Shown here: piece by piece, positions 57,101 to 64,000 of the stretch
How the letters are laid out: each line of letters starts with the position of its first letter
How positions within the stretch are numbered: position 1 is the first letter of the stretch
Notes under the pieces: model-generated
The model's database searches: none
What the model was told of the DNA's origin: nothing
What the model saw: the letters and a program-made list of their open reading frames with translations, nothing else
Translations under genes and position numbers: made by a program
Origin: Pseudomonas protegens
Lineage (GTDB): Bacteria > Pseudomonadota > Gammaproteobacteria > Pseudomonadales > Pseudomonadaceae
Direction: 5' to 3'
NCBI RefSeq assembly: GCF_003363755.1
Contig: NZ_CP031396.1
Coordinates: 496,001-560,000 of the forward strand
DNA: 64,000 nucleotides

Positions 57101-57186
57101 TTCGCAGCCTCGCCACGGGCTCGGCAGCGGCTACAGGGCCAATGTCGATCCGGAGTTTCTGTAGCCGCTGCCGCAGGCTGCGAACG
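57101..57186. repeat. REPIN after hxcW
   Basis: TTCGCAGCCT ... GGCAGCGGCTACAG and, inverted, CTGTAGCCGCTGCCGCAGGC form a REP doublet. It lies between the convergent hxcW and vreR genes and may act as a terminator. Confidence 0.8.
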
Positions 57187-57233
57187 GCTTGGGCGGCATT
57201 CCGACGCAGGAGACGCAGGGATCTCGCGGGGGG

Positions 57234-58184
57234 TCAGCTGAGCAGTACCACGCCACCGGGCAGCTCGGTGCATTTGGCGCCATAGGCGTCGCGAATCAGC
57301 AAGGCCACGCCCGCCAACTGGTTGAGGTTGAAGCGCGCCTGGACCTTGCGCTGGCCCAACTCGGCATTGAGCAGCACCAGCATCCCCGGACGATAGCGGT
57401 TGATCTCGCTGATCACGGTGTTGAGGCTGGCGTTGTCGAACACCAGCACCTGCTCGCGCCAGGCGATCACGCTGCGGGGGTCCACGGCGATCGGCTCGCC
57501 CACCGCCCTGGCGTCGTAGGTCAGTTGTCGGCCACTGTCCAGGCGAATGCTGCGCCCCGCCACTGCCACTTGCAGGCTGCCTTCGATGCAGGTCACGCAC
57601 ACCTGATGATCGGTGTTGCGCAAATTGAAGCGCGCCTGGCGCGCACTCAGCCAGCCATCTCCGGCCTGGACCTTGAGCGCCTGGGTGCTGTGGCTGAAGA
57701 CTTCCACCTCGCCCTCCAGCAGTTCAATGCCCTGCTCGCCCGCGCCTGGGTCGCGGCGGCTGATGCGGGTCTGGGTATTGAGCTCCAGGCGCATGCCCTC
57801 GGCCAGGTCCACCCGCCGCTGCTCACCGACGTCGGTGGCGAAATCCGCGGTCAGCCCGGCAAAGCCGCCCGGGACAGTGAACCGCACCATGAACAGCGCC
57901 GCCGACGCCGCAATCGCGCCACCCAGGAACGCCCGACGCCCCAAGTGCCGGGGTCGGGACTGTTGCTCCAGCTGCTGGGCTGCCGGTTGCAGGCAGTGCC
58001 ACAGGGCCTTGGTGTGCTCGAAGGCGGCCGCGTGCTGCGGGCTTTGTGCGCACCATTGGCGCAGCGCCCGGGCGTCGGCCACGGTGGCCCGACCCGAAGT
58101 CAGGAGGACCAGCCAGTCCTGGGCTTCCCTCAGCAGTTGCGGGTCCGCCGAGGCCTGGGGGGTGCAGATGCTAAAAATGTTCAA
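57234..58184 (-). CDS. vreR: FecR-like anti-sigma factor VreR
   Basis: Inner-membrane sigma regulator (316 residues) that holds VreI inactive until VreA signals. The N-terminal cytoplasmic DUF4880/FecR domain (about 15-75; ALRQWCAQSPQHAAAFE) is followed by a Tat-like/anchor segment (GRRAFLGGAIAASAALF, about 83-99) and a periplasmic FecR domain (about 105-316). The start is TTG; no in-frame ATG lies nearby, so initiation is uncertain. It follows vreI by 38 bases. Identification rests on the vreA-vreI-vreR order beside hxc. Confidence 0.85.
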   Translation of the reverse strand: MNIFSICTPQASADPQLLREAQDWLVLLTSGRATVADARALRQWCAQSPQHAAAFEHTKALWHCLQPAAQQLEQQSRPRHLGRRAFLGGAIAASAALFMVRFTVPGGFAGLTADFATDVGEQRRVDLAEGMRLELNTQTRISRRDPGAGEQGIELLEGEVEVFSHSTQALKVQAGDGWLSARQARFNLRNTDHQVCVTCIEGSLQVAVAGRSIRLDSGRQLTYDARAVGEPIAVDPRSVIAWREQVLVFDNASLNTVISEINRYRPGMLVLLNAELGQRKVQARFNLNQLAGVALLIRDAYGAKCTELPGGVVLLS

Positions 58185-58222
58185 GCGCGCAGGTACTCAC
58201 GGATTGATCAGGGACTCTTTGT

Positions 58223-58768
58223 CTAGGACAGTTTTCCGGCCCCGGGACCGAACCGCTGAATGACTTTTCTTTCAAGGCGCAAGGCGCAATGGCCCAGGGC
58301 AGCCTTGATTTCTTTCTCCACCATCCGTGTGGAAATGCCGAAACGCTGGGAAATTTCCAGGTGCGGCGCCTCTTCCAGGCGCGCGGCGATAAAGATCTTG
58401 CGCCGCCGCGCCGGCAGTTCGTAGAGGGCTTTGAGCAGGGTCTGGATTTCTTTCTGGCCGCCCACCACCCGCGACGGGTCCAGGGTGTCATCGGCGATGT
58501 GCAGCAGTTCCTCGACCTCGTCGCCGGTCAGCAGCCGGGCGTCGGACTGGCGGCGGTCGGCGGCAATGTTCAGGGCCATGCGATAGAGGTAGGCATTGGG
58601 TTGCAGCAGGTTGGGCGGCTCTTCCATGCGGTCGACCCGCAGGTAGGTTTCATGCAGGACGTCGTTGGCCAGGTCCTCGGAGCCCAGGCGCCTGCGCAAG
58701 CGCACCCGAAAGTCCTCGTAGGACGTCAGGAACAGCCTGACCATCGCACTCTGTGCGGTATTTTTCAT
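58223..58768 (-). CDS. vreI: ECF sigma factor VreI
   Basis: Extracytoplasmic-function sigma factor of the FecI/iron-starvation type (181 residues) that in P. aeruginosa activates hxc and pdtA under phosphate limitation. Region 2 spans about residues 8-75 (LANDVLHETYLRVDRM) and region 4 about 110-165 (LEEAPHLEISQRFGISTRMV, a helix-turn-helix). The start at 58768 is chosen because it overlaps the vreA stop (ATGA); an upstream ATG at 58789 is possible. Confidence 0.88.
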   Translation of the reverse strand: MKNTAQSAMVRLFLTSYEDFRVRLRRRLGSEDLANDVLHETYLRVDRMEEPPNLLQPNAYLYRMALNIAADRRQSDARLLTGDEVEELLHIADDTLDPSRVVGGQKEIQTLLKALYELPARRRKIFIAARLEEAPHLEISQRFGISTRMVEKEIKAALGHCALRLERKVIQRFGPGAGKLS

Positions 58769-59511
58769 ACCCCGGAAGCTCCTTCCCATTCCCTGCAGTC
58801 CATGCGTTTCCCTGTTGTGTCCGGTATCAAGAGTAAGGTCAGCGGCTGGCGCAGCGAGCTGGGCGCCTGGCGCTGAACCCGGGTGTCGGCCAGGCGCTGC
58901 ACCAAGGCTTCATCGCGCTGCAAGTCGCCGGTGGAGCTCACCAGGCGGCTGTGCTGCACCCGGCCATCGGCGCCGATCCACAGTTGCAGCAAGGCGCGAA
59001 AGCGGCCCGGACGGGTCAGCGCCGAACCACACAGACTGTGCTCCACCGCCTGTTGCACGGCACTGGCATAACTGCTGTTGAGCCGCGCCGCCCGGCTGCT
59101 TCCCGCACCCGGTAGCGGCGTGGCCGGCGTGGCCTGCGGCACCTGCAGGGTGAAGGCATCGCTGCGGGCATAACGGGCCATCAGGCCACTGCCCGCCAGC
59201 AGGCGACTCAAGCCCTCCTGAGCGCTGTAGCGGCCCTTGATCCCCACCGACCGCCGCCCCCGGGTCAACTCCCGATCCACCAGCACCGCCATTCCTGTGG
59301 CGCGACTGAACAGCTCCAGGGCATCCACCAGGTTCTGCGCCGGAATCTCCAGCGTCAGCAAGGCCTGGGAATCCACCCGGGGCGGTCCCTCGACAGCGGG
59401 CTGGCCCCAGCCCTGCGGCATCAACGCCAGCAGCACGAACCCCAGCACACAGGTCGCCAAGCCCCCGTGCAATGAAGTCCATCGCCCGACCTGCGCGCTG
59501 CGTCGCTGCAC
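58765..59511 (-). CDS. vreA: Periplasmic signalling protein VreA (STN domain, no barrel)
   Basis: Receptor-like component of the PUMA3 system, 248 residues. After a signal peptide (hydrophobic LATCVLGFVLLALMPQG, about 19-35) comes an STN domain (about 50-125; LEIPAQNLVDALELFSRATG), the type that passes signals to FecR proteins. A C-terminal region (about 150-240; VEHSLCGSALTRPGRFRALL, then GADGRVQHSRLVSSTGD) resembles a TonB/energy-transducing C-terminal domain. It has no plug or beta-barrel. The start is GTG with a weak ribosome-binding site. Confidence 0.85.
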   Translation of the reverse strand: MQRRSAQVGRWTSLHGGLATCVLGFVLLALMPQGWGQPAVEGPPRVDSQALLTLEIPAQNLVDALELFSRATGMAVLVDRELTRGRRSVGIKGRYSAQEGLSRLLAGSGLMARYARSDAFTLQVPQATPATPLPGAGSSRAARLNSSYASAVQQAVEHSLCGSALTRPGRFRALLQLWIGADGRVQHSRLVSSTGDLQRDEALVQRLADTRVQRQAPSSLRQPLTLLLIPDTTGKRMDCREWEGASGV

Positions 59512-59664
59512 TGCAGTCCAATCCCTAAAAGCGTCATCCTGAGGCCAGTTTATGAATCTGGTGTTACGGCCACGGCAAAAAAACCATCACTTTTTCAGTC
59601 ATCGGTTTGCACTACACTCGGCCGGCATCGAGGCCCGCTTTCCCGGGTCTGCCAGGAGGCCAGG

Positions 59665-59976
59665 ATGAATCGTTCAAGCCAATACGCCGCCACCTTGTTG
59701 CTGTGCGCCCTGCCCTGGACGCTGCAGGCCGAGGAGGCCCGCGAGGGTTGTGTGGAAGTCAGCGTCGGCGGCTACAAGGCCCCCGACTACAAATGCCTGA
59801 GCAAACAGATGGGCAACGACCCGGACGCCGTCAAGGCGGCCCAGGCCAATCAACAGGCCATGGAGGACCCGGTGCACAAGCGCCCGCCGAACCAGGTCGG
59901 GCTCTCGACACCGGCCGCCACCAGCGTGCGCATGGGTAATACCTTCGGCACTTCGGTCAAGCCGCAACGGCCCTGA
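59665..59976 (+). CDS. Small secreted protein of unknown function
   Basis: A 103-residue protein with a clear signal peptide (MNRSSQYAATLLLCALPWTL, cleavage after QA) and AGGAGG five bases before the ATG. The mature part has two cysteines (REGCVEVSVGGYKAPDYKCL), probably a disulfide, and a Pro/Asn-rich tail. It is divergent from vreA, sharing a 153-base promoter region with a possible Pho half-site (CAGTCAT). Function unknown. Confidence 0.75.
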   Translation: MNRSSQYAATLLLCALPWTLQAEEAREGCVEVSVGGYKAPDYKCLSKQMGNDPDAVKAAQANQQAMEDPVHKRPPNQVGLSTPAATSVRMGNTFGTSVKPQRP

Positions 59977-60157
59977 GGGCCAGTTCCTCCACCCTCAAGC
60001 GGCCACTATCGGGATTGCGCCCCTATACCGGCCGTTAACCTCGGCCGCGCTAGATTGCTGCACCCAAACATCGGTGCCAGCAACCTGCCACGCCGCCATT
60101 CGTGCACGCGTTCGAGTGCTGGCCACCATACCGTCGGCTTTTTTGTGTGTTGTGAAC

Positions 60158-61522
60158 ATGGAAAGCGTTCAAAAACAAATCTGGCAACGACCCGGCCTGA
60201 GTATTTTCCTGGTGGCCCTGGTGCTGCTCATGGGCCTGCAATACAAACCGGCCGTCCTCAACTACACCACGCGCTTCGTCGACTTCGCCGACTACATGCT
60301 GCAGCACGGCATGACGCTGTTCCCCATCGCCGAGGATCTGCAGCCGTATCCCGACTACACCGTTGTCAACACGGTGCTGGTCTACCTGGCGTCGCTGCCC
60401 TTCGGCCAGCTGTCCGTGCTGTCGATGGGCCTGCCCCTGTGCATTGCCGCGTCGCTGATGCTGGTGTTCATCTACAAACTGGGGGCCCTGCATGAGCAGA
60501 AATGGGGCGTCTGCGGCGTGCTCTTTGCGCTGTTCACCTGGGCGTTCCTGGACAGCGTCAACTCCCTGGCCCTGGACATCTACCCCGCCCTGATCACCGC
60601 GGGCTGCTTCTACCTGGCCTACACCGCCGATCTCAAGCAACAGCGCGCACGCCTGGCGCTGGTATTGCTTGGGCTGATCCTGGGCTTTGCCCTGCGCGGG
60701 CCGATCGGCATGATCGGCCCGGCACTGGTGGTCGGCACCTATTACCTGCTGAGCCGGCAGTGGCGGACCCTGGTCGGGTTCTCGCTGCTGAGCGGCCTGC
60801 TGTTCGCCGCCGGGGTCGCCCTGCTGGCCTGGGCCGCCCAGGTGCAGGGCGGTGACGCCTTCATGCAGCAAGTGCTGGAGATGCAGGGCCTGGGCCGGAT
60901 CGCCAGCAATCACTCGCCACGCTATTACTTCTACTTCAGCATCGGGCTGATCACCTACAGCTTCACCGCGTTCTACGCCCTGTGCGTCATGGTCAGAAGC
61001 GCCAGGCCGGGGTTCAGCGCGCCGCCGCCGTCGGCACCGCGCCTGCTGCTGTACCTGGGCGCCTGGTTCTTGGTGCTGATCCTGTTCTTCAGCATTCCCA
61101 ACTCGAAGAAGGCGCGTTACATCGTGTCCATCACCCCGGCCATTTCCCTGCTGGCGGCCTATATATTCGTCGACCCCAACGGCCTGTTCAGCGCCACCCG
61201 CAAACGCCTGCTGCGCCTGTGCCTGAACCTGCCGGCCTGCGGCGCGGTCCTGGCGCTGCTGGTACTGGGCTACAACGCGTTTGCCGCCCAGCCCTTGCAG
61301 CCCAACTTCGCCGGTGTGTTCGCAAGCTTTGTCCTGCTCAGCGGCGTGCGCTACTGGATCGGCCGGCAATACGCCGAGCACCGGCATTACGAGGTGATCG
61401 TCCTGGCGTTCGGCGTGGCGGCGTTTCTCTTGCTCGATGGGTTCTTCTTCAACGCCATCACCTATCACCTGGAACTGGCCAATGAACCAACGCCCAAATT
61501 CCTGCCTTACTGGTTCTGGTAA
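60158..61522 (+). CDS. Multi-pass membrane protein, GT-C glycosyltransferase-like
   Basis: A 454-residue protein with about ten membrane segments. An acidic early loop (RFVDFADYML) and the later segment SIPNSKKARYIVSITPAISL resemble ArnT/PMT-type polyprenyl-phosphate-dependent glycosyltransferases, where the KKARY motif contacts the lipid phosphate. Catalytic residues are not certain. The start at 60158 (MESVQKQIWQRPG) directly precedes the first helix; an upstream in-frame ATG at 60074 seems too early. Acceptor unknown. Confidence 0.75.
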   Translation: MESVQKQIWQRPGLSIFLVALVLLMGLQYKPAVLNYTTRFVDFADYMLQHGMTLFPIAEDLQPYPDYTVVNTVLVYLASLPFGQLSVLSMGLPLCIAASLMLVFIYKLGALHEQKWGVCGVLFALFTWAFLDSVNSLALDIYPALITAGCFYLAYTADLKQQRARLALVLLGLILGFALRGPIGMIGPALVVGTYYLLSRQWRTLVGFSLLSGLLFAAGVALLAWAAQVQGGDAFMQQVLEMQGLGRIASNHSPRYYFYFSIGLITYSFTAFYALCVMVRSARPGFSAPPPSAPRLLLYLGAWFLVLILFFSIPNSKKARYIVSITPAISLLAAYIFVDPNGLFSATRKRLLRLCLNLPACGAVLALLVLGYNAFAAQPLQPNFAGVFASFVLLSGVRYWIGRQYAEHRHYEVIVLAFGVAAFLLLDGFFFNAITYHLELANEPTPKFLPYWFW

Positions 61523-61777
61523 GCCCGGGACACTGGGCGGCGGGCAATCCGGGGCGCTGCTTGCAACGCGCGCGCAAGATTTGGTAACACTCCCGCTGGC
61601 CAGCGACCATGAAACCGAACTGGCACAGTGCTGTCACATCGCAATCGGTAACGGCAGCGGTCGTCCGGCGGCGCCCGGCCCAGGTGGCGGGCGCCGCGCA
61701 TCACTGCCACAGGTTACCGGCCTGGGCCTGCCGCCCATGCGCCAGGCCATACTCCATCAAGGCTGAAAGAGCGAACC

Positions 61778-62593
61778 ATGAAGCAAAACATCCTCCTCGT
61801 ATCCGTCTGTGCCGCCCTGCTCCAGGCCTGCACCCCGGCGTCCACTCCCCCTGAAGGATCCTCTTCCATGCCCGCCAGCACTGCCTCCGTCAGCGCCCAA
61901 CCAGCACTGGCCGCCTACTACTGGCAACTGGTCTCGGCCAGCGACGCGGCGGGCAAACCCGTTGCCGCCCTGGACAAGGGCATCGAGCGCCAGCTGCGCC
62001 TGACCTTCACCGGGCAGAACCTCAACATCAGCGGCGGCTGCAACCGCCAGTTCGGCGGTTTCCAGTCTGAAAACGGCGTGCTCAAGGTCCAGCCCCTGGC
62101 CTCGACCATGATGGCCTGCGACCCCAGCCTGATGACCCTGGATGCCGAAGTCGGCCGCCTGTTCAAGGGCGACCTGCGCACCACCTTCGGCGGCGACGAA
62201 TCGACTCCGACCCTGCAACTGACCACCCAGGACGGCACCCAGCTCAAGTTCGTAGGCCAGCCCACCCCCGAAACCCGCTACGGCAGCCAGGGCCAGACGC
62301 GCTTCCTGGAAGTGGCGGCCCAGACCGTCAAATGCAGCCACCCGCTGATCCCCGACTTCCAGTGCCTGCAAGTGCGTGAGCGCCGCTACGATGCCGCGGG
62401 CCTGCAACTGCCGACCCAGGACGCCTGGCATCCGCTGTACCAGTCCATCGAGGGTTACGAGCACCAGGACGGCGTGCGCAACGTGCTGCGGGTCAAGCAA
62501 TACGAATGGAAGAACCCGCCTGCCGACGCCCCGTCCACGGTCTACGTGCTGGACATGGTGGTCGAGCAGGACGCCTCGGCCAAGACCCGCTAA
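61778..62593 (+). CDS. META/DUF4377-domain lipoprotein (HslJ-like)
   Basis: A 271-residue lipoprotein with lipobox LLQAC (Cys18). A META domain follows (about residues 45-145; LTFTGQNLNISGGCNRQFGG and a second part with STMMACDPSLMTLDAEVGRL), then a DUF4377 domain (about 180-262; FQCLQVRERRYDA). Such proteins are linked to envelope stress and heat-shock (HslJ) but their mechanism is unclear. It converges with gdhB across a shared terminator. Confidence 0.88.
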   Translation: MKQNILLVSVCAALLQACTPASTPPEGSSSMPASTASVSAQPALAAYYWQLVSASDAAGKPVAALDKGIERQLRLTFTGQNLNISGGCNRQFGGFQSENGVLKVQPLASTMMACDPSLMTLDAEVGRLFKGDLRTTFGGDESTPTLQLTTQDGTQLKFVGQPTPETRYGSQGQTRFLEVAAQTVKCSHPLIPDFQCLQVRERRYDAAGLQLPTQDAWHPLYQSIEGYEHQDGVRNVLRVKQYEWKNPPADAPSTVYVLDMVVEQDASAKTR

Positions 62594-62635
62594 GCCTTAC
62601 CCGACAACCGCCTGCCGGCACCGACGCCAGGCAAT

Positions 62636-62672
62636 AAAAAAGCCCCGTATCTTGCGATACGGGGCTTTTTTT
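62636..62672. terminator. Bidirectional intrinsic terminator
   Basis: AAAAAGCCCCGTATC, loop TTGC, GATACGGGGCTTTTT: a perfect stem with A and T runs on both sides, between the convergent lipoprotein and gdhB genes. Confidence 0.95.
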
Positions 62673-62693
62673 GTTCAGGGCGGGGTCAGGCCG

Positions 62694-64000
62694 TTACAGC
62701 ACCGACTGACCGCTCATGGCCAGGTCCAGCAGTTCCCGGTTGGCCACGGCATACATGGCGTAGTCGGTGCCGCTGGCGGCACGGATTTCCACCATCATGG
62801 CGCGCCAGCGATCAGCCATGCTGGCGTTCTGCTCCAGCCACAGGGCCACGCGGGCTTCCATGTCGTCCGGCGCATCGGCCATCTGCAGCACCTTGATGGT
62901 GATCGCCCGTTGCTGCCAGTCCACATCGTCGCGGAAGGCTTCACGGGCCTGGGCCTGCCAGTTGTTGCCCACCGGCAGATCGCTGATCTGCTGCAGGTAC
63001 CACGGCAAGTCCAGGGCGCTGCCCACGGCGAAGTAGGCCTTGGCCACATCGGCCGCGCTCTGACCAGTCACGTCGGCGGCTTCGATGATCGGCAGCAGGG
63101 TGTACAGGTGAGTGGTGCCTGCAACCATGCGCGCCAGCAACTCCGGTACGCCGGCTTCGACATAGGCCTGGTAACGGTTCTGCCAGCCTTCGCGGGTCGG
63201 GCCTTCCAGCAGTTCGTCGAGCTTGAGGCCCAGGGCCGCCAGGTGCGGACCGAAGTGGGCGACATCGCGCGCGGCATCCTGCTCGTTGCGACGGCTGCGC
63301 AGGAACCAGCGGGTCGCCCGACGGCCCAGACGCATCAGCTCGTCCATCAGCTCCAGTTGCACCTGGGCCGAGACCTGGTGATCCAGGGCTTCGATCTGAC
63401 GGAACCAGTGCGGCAGGTGGAAGATGTCCCGCACGATCACATAGGCACCGGCAACGTTCGCCGGGCTCATGCCGGTGGACTCCTTCAGGCGCTGCACGAA
63501 GGTGATGCCCATGTGGTTGACCAGGTCGTTGGCGATCTGGGTGCTGACGATCTCGCGCTTCAGACGATGGCGACGCATGGCTTCGGAGAACTTGGCCACC
63601 AGGCTCGGCGGGAACGCGGTCTCCATGTCACGGGTCAGGTAGTCGTCATCCGGCACCAGGGACTTGAGCAAGGCTTCCTTGAGGTCGATCTTGCTGTAGG
63701 AAATCAGCACCGACAGCTCTGGACGGGTCAGGCCCTTACCGGTCGCGGCGCGCTCGGTGAGCTGCTCCTCGGTCGGCAGGTACTCGATGGCGCGATCCAG
63801 CTTGCCGCGGCCTTCCAGGTCGCTCATCAGGCGCTTGTACTCGGCAGCACGCTCGTAGGCACGGCGCGCGGCCAGGGACAGGGCCTGGGTCTGCTTGTAG
63901 TTGTTGCCCAACACCAGGCCGCCGACTTCGTCGGTCATGCTGGCCAGCAGCTGGTTGCGCTGCTTGTCAGTCATGTCACCGGCCTGCACCACTTCGTTGA
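62694..64000 (-). CDS. gdhB: NAD-specific glutamate dehydrogenase (large 180-kDa type), C-terminal part
   Basis: Oxidative deamination of glutamate to 2-oxoglutarate with NAD+. The C-terminal 435 or so codons are in the window and the frame stays open through the right edge. The segment AGDMTDKQRNQLLASMTDEV and TGKGLTRPELSVLISYSK are strongly conserved in the large 180-kDa NAD-GDH of Pseudomonas. The in-frame ATG at 63992 is internal, not the true start. The catalytic domain lies outside the window. Confidence 0.92.
   Translation of the reverse strand, partial: NEVVQAGDMTDKQRNQLLASMTDEVGGLVLGNNYKQTQALSLAARRAYERAAEYKRLMSDLEGRGKLDRAIEYLPTEEQLTERAATGKGLTRPELSVLISYSKIDLKEALLKSLVPDDDYLTRDMETAFPPSLVAKFSEAMRRHRLKREIVSTQIANDLVNHMGITFVQRLKESTGMSPANVAGAYVIVRDIFHLPHWFRQIEALDHQVSAQVQLELMDELMRLGRRATRWFLRSRRNEQDAARDVAHFGPHLAALGLKLDELLEGPTREGWQNRYQAYVEAGVPELLARMVAGTTHLYTLLPIIEAADVTGQSAADVAKAYFAVGSALDLPWYLQQISDLPVGNNWQAQAREAFRDDVDWQQRAITIKVLQMADAPDDMEARVALWLEQNASMADRWRAMMVEIRAASGTDYAMYAVANRELLDLAMSGQSVL

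Noticed and set aside
59560..59640. Full Pho box in the vreA upstream region
   Set aside because: Only one good half-site (CAGTCAT) is visible, and it points toward the small secreted-protein gene; the second repeat is degenerate.

Overview
The window comes from a fluorescent pseudomonad, most likely Pseudomonas protegens (Pf-5/CHA0 type). The left edge carries the diagnostic end of the pyoluteorin cluster (pltB-pltA-pltL on the minus strand, pltR-pltM on the plus strand). Base composition, codon use, REP/REPIN repeats and housekeeping genes (tRNA-Gln, NAD-glutamate dehydrogenase) also fit Pseudomonas. All identities below rest on reading the translated sequence and recalled family features; no database search was run.

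Layout. (1) 1-7.6 kb: pyoluteorin biosynthesis, with the N-terminal module of polyketide synthase PltB (cut by the window edge), pyrrole halogenase PltA, carrier protein PltL, regulator PltR and phloroglucinol halogenase PltM. (2) 7.7-20.1 kb: mixed chromosomal genes, including an OsmC-YcaO fusion, a membrane diguanylate cyclase, an amidase, a soluble PAS-PAS chemoreceptor, a TonB-dependent receptor and several small uncharacterised genes. (3) 20.2-25.0 kb: a tight three-gene operon of an alkylglycerone-phosphate-synthase-like flavoenzyme, a glycerol-3-phosphate dehydrogenase and an FGGY kinase, suggesting glycerol or ether-lipid metabolism. (4) 25.1-29.8 kb: tRNA-Gln(TTG), a LysR regulator divergent from an MFS transporter with a clear two-palindrome operator, and a group of small unknown genes including a PD-(D/E)XK-fold candidate.

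(5) 29.9-59.5 kb: a phosphate-starvation secretion island syntenic with the Hxc/PUMA3 region of P. aeruginosa. It holds a 4126-residue two-partner exoprotein (PdtA), two DING-type phosphatase/phosphate-binding proteins (LapA-like and a divergent paralogue), all eleven core hxc type II secretion genes (P-Z) and the vreA-vreI-vreR cell-surface-signalling genes. The expected logic, by analogy with P. aeruginosa, is that VreA/VreR control the ECF sigma factor VreI, which with PhoB switches on hxc, the DING phosphatases and pdtA, and that Hxc then exports the phosphatase. The sequence supports shared control: the same two-block motif lies upstream of hxcT and lapA. A 141-bp MITE sits just upstream of pdtA, and a 1-kb inverted-repeat element with 59-bp tandem repeats separates hxcQ from hxcR. 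No TpsB partner (pdtB) is present in the window.

(6) 59.6-64 kb: a small secreted protein, a GT-C-type membrane protein, a META/DUF4377 lipoprotein and the C-terminal part of NAD-glutamate dehydrogenase (gdhB), cut by the right edge.
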